From contig JAADJZ010000001.1 of assembly GCA_011032825.1 (NCBI GenBank), positions 992,001 through 1,056,000 on the forward strand: a stretch of 64,000 nt of DNA. The letters are read 5' to 3'. Source of the DNA: Massariosphaeria phaeospora (taxonomy: Eukaryota > Ascomycota > Dothideomycetes > Pleosporales). Shown one piece after another: positions 58,555 to 64,000 of the stretch (positions are counted from its first letter, which is position 1; the number at the start of each line of letters is the position of its first letter). A program made the position numbers and the translations under genes. The notes beneath the pieces were generated by a model. The model ran no database searches and was not told where the DNA came from. It saw only the letters and a program-made list of their open reading frames with translations.

Positions 58555-59676
58555 CCTGGATCAGGATAGATGAAGAATCGCTGGTTTGGTTTGGTTGCGT
58601 TCCTAGCGAGTAGACTGTTTGGATCATAAGATAGGTTAGGTACTCGTTCGTAGTCTGCTTCACTGCGTTGATTAGTTTGCACTGACTGCTTTGGTGTGCT
58701 TTGGGTGCAGTGCCATGTGAAGCCTGAACGGGGTTGGACTGAACTGAACTGAACTGATCTAACTGCCAGCAGACAGAGAGGAGGAGAAGAAGAGAAGAAC
58801 ATCAAGGAAAAACTTTCACTTGTTTTGCATGGATATCATATCACAGTCAGTGGCATTGCCCAGTGGTGCATCCATACGATGGGATGCGATGCGAAGCATG
58901 CGATTCAATATCTCTGCCCGAACAAACAGCTCAGCTCAAGCTCAGCAGCAGCACTATAGCCGCCCAACTACCTCACACTCAAAACCGCAAAACCGCAAAA
59001 CCGGCCTCCCTAACATAACATGACAATGCCTCCCTCCCGGTTCGCTGTTTGCCGACGCCGTTTGTGTTGCTCCTACCCCCCTGGTTTGGTTTTGCCAGAA
59101 AAAACAGACTACCGCCCTCCCTCCCGTGCTACCACAACATAGTAAAAGTAAAAGAAAAAGCTCAGCAAAACAAACACAAAACGGCTAGAGAGAAGAAATG
59201 ACGATGATAAATAGACGACGACACGCTGTAAGAAAATAGATCGGCGAACCAACAAGCAGGCCAGAGAAAAAGAGTGGAGGTGGGACCGCAAGTGGAGAGG
59301 ATGGGATATGCCGAGGCACGGTAGATACGAGAGAAAAGCGACCAAGCCGACGGAAGATTTTGGACCCGGAAATACGATGAAACAACAGACAGAAGCCACC
59401 CTTCCCACCCATGCTATATGTAGAGAACAGCATAGCCTGCCTGCCCAGCCCCAATAATGCAAATCTCGCGATTGGAAAAGCAAAGCGCTCGTCAGCAAAG
59501 GGTATGCATGGCGTGCGCAAAAAAAGTCCGCCAAAAAGTTCAAGTCCGACCGACCGACCGCCCAATATTCCGTCGAGTAGAGAAAAGTATAGGAGGTAAT
59601 GTGACCGAAGTCGTAGTGCCTTCGTCCCGTAGTTACGTACGTACGTACGTCGAGTCGTGTGAATGCCGCAGCATCA

Positions 59677-61473
59677 TCATGTAGCGAGGAAGTCCCAACC
59701 CTTGCTATGGATGAATTTCTCCCAGTCCCACGACTCCGGGTCTTCAGCGTCCATGAGCTCCCAGATGCGGTCGACGACCTCTTTGGCGAAGTGGATGTTG
59801 CCGAGGCCGGTGGACTTCATCAGGCCGTTGAAGGCGAAATTGATCTCCATGCGCTGGGCCTCTTCGAAGGCGGAGCAGCCGAGCAGGAAGAGCGGGAGGA
59901 GGACGTTGCTTTGGACGGCGCCGTCGGCGGGGAGGTCTTTGATGTAACGGATGCCGTCGTCAACCGCGGCTTTGATGAAGGGGTGTGGGTGGGAGTCTTT
60001 GGTGGTGCGGTAGAGATAGACCCACGTGGCTTGCCGGTACAGCATGGACACGGCGTACCGAGGTGTGTTGGGGGCTTGCGGGCACACCCAGCCTCGCAGC
60101 CCGGTATCGATCGCGTGCGCTGCGAGTAATGCTTCGTAGTCCATGGCCGGGTTCAATTGGTTGTCTATCCGAGATCGAATGCGCCTTCGTAGGTTACTGA
60201 TCTTGGAGATGAAGCCGAACAAGCCATCGGAAACCCCGATGAGGGCAGCGGTTTCTGGGTTGACTTGGAAGGGGAGGTTGAAATCGTCCATCATCGGCAC
60301 CTCGGTGCCGTCCAAGGAAGTGATTTCGCTTGCGATCCAGTGGTAGTAGAAGAACTCGTCGAAGAGACACTGAAACTCGGGGTCTTTTGACTTCTGCGTC
60401 ATTGCGATCTGCTTGGCGGCGACCATGTGCATCCTGTACTCGCCGGATGTATTTCCGTCGCAAATCGAGTGCAGCAAATGGACCAGTATCTGTGCCACAT
60501 TAGAATCCTCAAAGATCATAGTACCTTCTTGTCCAGCCTTCTGTCTGGCAAGGTCTTGATTGAGGAGGTGTAGAGCCTTGCCACGGTGAAAGGCCTGCCT
60601 GTCTTCGTATGCTTGGGAAGGGTTGAGGGAGCACAAGTGCGAAGCAGATAAACACAAGACCGAGTGCATGAGACCCTCGTGCTTCAAAGCCATTGGCAAT
60701 AGCACCCTGGTGAAAGGGTTGGTCTCGTCGCCGTGTAGACTGAGGACGTTGCTAACTCTGCTGGCGAAGTGCTGGAGGAGTAGGCGGTCTAGATCATTCT
60801 CGACGCCTTCCATCAGGGGCGGCAGCTGGAACGCTACATCCGAGCTCATTTTGCGAGCTGTTCAAGTCAGCCTAGCACCCGAATTCTAGGCAGTGTATCT
60901 AACCTTCTGCGGCCCGTTCTTTACCACTCTTCCATACTTCTATGGGCCTGTAACCCTCGCAATGGATGTTGTTCTTCTGGCAAGACATGCCTACATCTTG
61001 TCAGCACGTTTTGGGCATGTTGGCGCGAGGAATTGCATACAAAAGGGTTTCGTTTCGTCGCACTTCTTCTTGCGCTTCCGACATGTTGTACATCCAGTTT
61101 TCGACCGCGCTTTGGCATTCTTCGACGTCGTAGGAGAACGGGGTGGGTATATCCGCGGCCGCCCGCGACCCCGCCGAAGCCGAACGGGTTCGGTAGGAGA
61201 AATGGGCGGGTCGTCGGCGGTAGGTTCGGTCTTGACATCTGCAAGTTCAAGCTCGTGCTCTTCGATCTTTGGTACGATTTCGTCCGAGCCAACGCGCGAA
61301 TCGACGCGGGGTTCCGATTGCGTTTCTGAGGTGGAGAAAACGTTGTGGTCGAAGAGAGGCGTGTCGATTGGGGAGTCGCTGCTGGACGACATGGAGGGTT
61401 GTGGAGAAGAGCTGATGCTCAGGCGCGCTTGCGCTGCCGGCGGCGGGTGCCCGAAGGAAATGGTCGAGTTCAT
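59677..61473 (-). CDS. Zn2Cys6 fungal transcription factor with AT-hook-like motif, three exons
   Basis: Exons 61473-61041, 60990-60904 and 60857-59677 join in frame to 566 aa. ATG 61473 follows an in-frame TAG. Residues 101-109 (RGRGRPRIY) form an AT-hook-like stretch. The binuclear zinc cluster has C128, C131, C138, C145, C148 and C155 (GCTTCRKRKKKCDE, PFC across intron 1, MSCQKNNIHC), a perfect CX2CX6CX6CX2CX6C. Exon 3 is the helical fungal-specific regulatory domain (Fungal_trans_2-like), from VENDLDRLLLQHFASRVSN with HEGLMHSVLCLSASHL to the end WDWEKFIHSKGWDFLAT. Introns are 50 and 46 nt. Target genes are unknown; no metabolic cluster adjoins it. The N-terminus is Ser/Pro-rich and acidic. 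Confidence 0.91.
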
Positions 61474-64000
61474 CCGGCCTGGCGCTTTGGCGTGGTTTGA
61501 CTGTGATGGCTACCGGTGGTGCCGTGTAGACATTGGGGGTTGGCGTCTGTAGGGGGAAGCGGGCTGCTTGATCGTACGATGCCTCAGGAGCGGCGCGTGG
61601 CAACGGACAGGACGCACCAGAGCGTGGGATTGCGAACACAGGCCTGGTAAAAAGTCGCACGCGGTGCCTCGACAGGCGTGTACCGTCGTCGGCGGCGTCG
61701 AGCGAGCAGAACAGTTGGGGTCGGTCGCGGGAAGAAAATCAAACAGCACCCGGGTCGTCTCGACTGTCTCGAGCGATCACAGAGGCGTTGCTGGAGCGGG
61801 GAAGGATCAGGATGTCTTAGCGAGGCCGAGGACGCACCAATGGGCGCGGGCGTGCAACGAGCCGGCCGAGACGACGTCGTACACGGAAGCTCCAGCACTG
61901 CACTCTGGCGACGGCTTCAGCTGAGGGCCTCTTCGAACGCAGCAGAGCGTGGCAGATGCACGGCAGGACACGAAGGCGAGATGGCGGTGGTGCTGCCTGG
62001 TGGCTAGGGGAAGGGGGTGGAGAGGGGACGACGCTCGATATGCAGCCGTGCGGAAGGGTATGTAAGAGGCGCGCGAGGGCCGATCTGCTGAGCGGGGGGG
62101 AGGAATACGACTTTATCGACTAGGGCTTCAGCGTAAAGTGCCGGGACAGGCTGGCCAGAGGGGCTCTAGCAGGGTGCTACAGCCAGGTAGGGACGAAAAG
62201 ATATAGTGAACGGCGTAAGTCAACGTAGTGGCCCTGCGACGCTCGGCGACAAGGTCCAATTCGACTGCAATACAAGTCTGAAGTGGGCGGAATATGGATC
62301 ACCCTGGCAGCCGTTCACTGGTGCCGCTCTGCTGGGCCGCCGCCTCTTATACCTATAAAGTCAAGGCACGAGTATCGAGCGTGCACTGCGCAGCATGTGG
62401 CAGACGGTCCTCAGATGGGATGGAGAGCCTGCACCACGACACCGATTGCTTTGTAACGGATGCCGGTGAGCACTAGGTCTTATGAAGGTCCCATCTCCTG
62501 TCAACGGCTGTATATAACGTGCTGGTAACACAGCCGAACGTACTATAGCGCGCATTAGTCGTCTCGGCCGGCCTGACGCTCCTTTCGCCTCTCCACGCCC
62601 TGGCTGCATCGCACATCTTGTTGGCTGACATGCCTCACCACTGAGCAGCGCCCACTGCCCCAGGCGCTGGACTATTATGAGCAGCCGGGAAGCATGCAAC
62701 CGTGTAAACGCCGCGGCAGGCCTTTGCAGCAATGCGTTCTTCGATTTGTCCGATGCTCATGGCCAAGGCCAGATTCGCCTTCTGGTCGCTGCTGCTTATT
62801 ACCACCACCTAACGCTATTCAAGACGACGGCCGGACTCGCCAGACGACGCAATCCGGCTGGCCTGGTCTTGGTGGCGTTGCTAGGCGGGAATCAGCCCCA
62901 CCGTTTGGCAGCCGGATGCGCAAGTAGGCTCTGTGATGCTCTTTCCAGTCTTCGTGGGAGAACAATCCCATCGTCGACGGCAAGCCGCGCATAGGGAGGT
63001 TCCGCAACCCGAGGCGTTTGTCACCTGGCCGAGCAAAGATAGTGATGACGATGGTATGCCATTCACTAGTCATGTCGAACGTTTGGAGCTTCAAGCCGCA
63101 GTATCAAAGCATGGGTCGCACAACGCCCGCATGGGCTCGTCGATCCTGGGGAAAGCACGGACTCTGACAAGCCAGAAACCGGCTCAAACTTTGTTTGAGT
63201 GTGTTCGCCGTGGCCGTGCTACCGTACTCTAGCTCCCCGCATGGCGTCGCTGCATGTGCCCATACTAGGCCGTCAGCAGAAGCAGTAGATATCTCGGAGC
63301 GTCTGACATGCTGCAGTGAATCTTCCTCGAGGTAGGTGGTATATGATGCACCGTATTGTCGCCAGGCCGTGGGCTATCGTTTCTTTCTTGCCAGGCCTGC
63401 TGTCTTCGCCTATCTGCGATTAACTCTGTATCTTGGTACACAACGGTGCGGGACACGGGACGGGTTGCAACTTGCAAGGCACGCCCCGGAAGCTGGCTCC
63501 AATGGATGGATCCGTCTGCTCACATCATTACTGGTATTATTGAACCCTGAGTGAGGATGCAGTGGCAACAAAGGGTCCTGCGTTGGCTGAACTTGATACG
63601 TAGGTTCATACCCTTGAGAGTGCCCTGATTGTCACGTAATGGGGGTATTGCAACATGCCACACGGAAGTTATGGGACGTGCGGAGCCGGCATCAGCTTCG
63701 TCTCTGCATCCCCACTTGGCAGGGAGCTCCGGAAGAATGGCTGAGGCCACGATGCCATGGCTAGGGACGGATCATGATGAAAAGCTTGATTGCAGCCATC
63801 TAGCAATTGCTAGTTCTTCGAATTGTGTGCGTCAGGAGACGGATGGAAGCGGCTGCGGAGGTCGAGGCCGGCCTATGCCAGTCTGACTTATCAAAATTGA
63901 AATATGTAAAAACATTGAGGTCGGGCGCAACGTAGTGCTCTTAGCACAGATGGTGGAGCCTTTCTCAGAGCACCGGGCTGCCGCCATGTGGAGACTAGGT
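61474..64000. other. region upstream of the Zn2Cys6 gene, no gene seen
   Basis: No family-like frame or splice-consistent gene is visible in the last 2.5 kb. Overlapping frames at about 61.5-62.0 kb are GC-driven. A gene continuing past the window edge cannot be ruled out. Confidence 0.4.

Larger units (their letters stand above)
54853..59676. other. long gene-free region with hexamer repeats
   Basis: I can support no gene in 4.8 kb. Open frames are short and repeat-driven. Features are: a G-rich tract at about 54978-55005; GTTAAC palindromes in tandem (58036-58058) running into (GTGGGC)n (58060-58092); (GACGTA)n-like arrays at about 58393-58449 and 58521-58554; (GAACT)n at 58736-58755; and (ACGT)n at 59633-59650. 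Confidence 0.55.

Noticed and set aside
58257..58805. Minus-strand open frame of 182 codons with VYVYVY-type text
   Set aside because: It is a translation of the GACGTA hexamer repeats; no conserved segment or gene structure.
1..64000. Secondary-metabolite cluster or new defence system centred on the Ayg1-type gene or the Zn2Cys6 factor
   Set aside because: They are about 20 kb apart with housekeeping genes between them and no synthase, oxidase or paired effector nearby.

Overview
The window is nuclear DNA of a filamentous ascomycete (Pezizomycotina, most likely a dothideomycete). The evidence is many short GT-AG introns of about 46-115 nt with CTAAC/CTGAC-like branch points, genes on both strands at about one per 3 kb, fungus-only families (Con-6 conidiation protein, ENA-type Na+ ATPase, Ayg1-type pigment hydrolase, Zn2Cys6 regulator) and microsatellite-rich intergenic DNA. 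I see no rRNA, convincing tRNA, CRISPR array, intact transposon or viral sequence. Species cannot be named from the sequence. Exon joins were checked by hand for reading frame and family continuity but not against transcripts.

Layout. 1-12 kb: a decayed F-box-like gene (+), an ENA-type P-type ATPase (+), a Con-6 gene (-), a membrane RING-H2 protein (+), a small glycine-rich membrane protein (+) and a second decayed F-box gene (-). 12-22 kb is a compact housekeeping block: MCM4 (-) divergent from tubulin cofactor A (+), THOC7 (-) divergent from elongin A (+), then NEDD8/RUB1 (-). 24-33 kb: a glutamine/proline-rich protein (-), a 4.8 kb gap, and a TBC-domain Rab-GAP (-). 35-40 kb: hexokinase (-) divergent from an Ayg1-type alpha/beta hydrolase (+). 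40-41 kb: a degenerate tandem repeat whose unit looks like an intron plus a short exon on the minus strand. 41-50 kb: Golgi Ca2+/Mn2+ ATPase PMR1 (-) divergent from cohesin kleisin RAD21/SCC1 (+), followed by SUA5 (+). 50-55 kb: a full-size WHITE-type ABCG transporter (-). 55-59.6 kb: a long repeat-studded gap. 59.7-61.5 kb: an AT-hook plus Zn2Cys6 transcription factor (-), then 2.5 kb without a recognisable gene.

Themes. Most genes are core cell biology: DNA replication (MCM4), cohesion (RAD21), transcription and mRNP export (elongin A, THOC7), ubiquitin-like modification (RUB1, RING-H2 and possibly elongin A), tubulin folding (TBCA), tRNA t6A modification (SUA5), vesicle traffic (TBC), glycolysis (HXK) and ion transport (ENA, PMR1, ABCG). 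The accessory parts are the two F-box pseudogenes, the Con-6 gene and the pigment-type hydrolase. No gene order here amounts to a clear secondary-metabolite cluster or a new defence system. The most unexplained structure is the repeat at about 40.2-40.9 kb.
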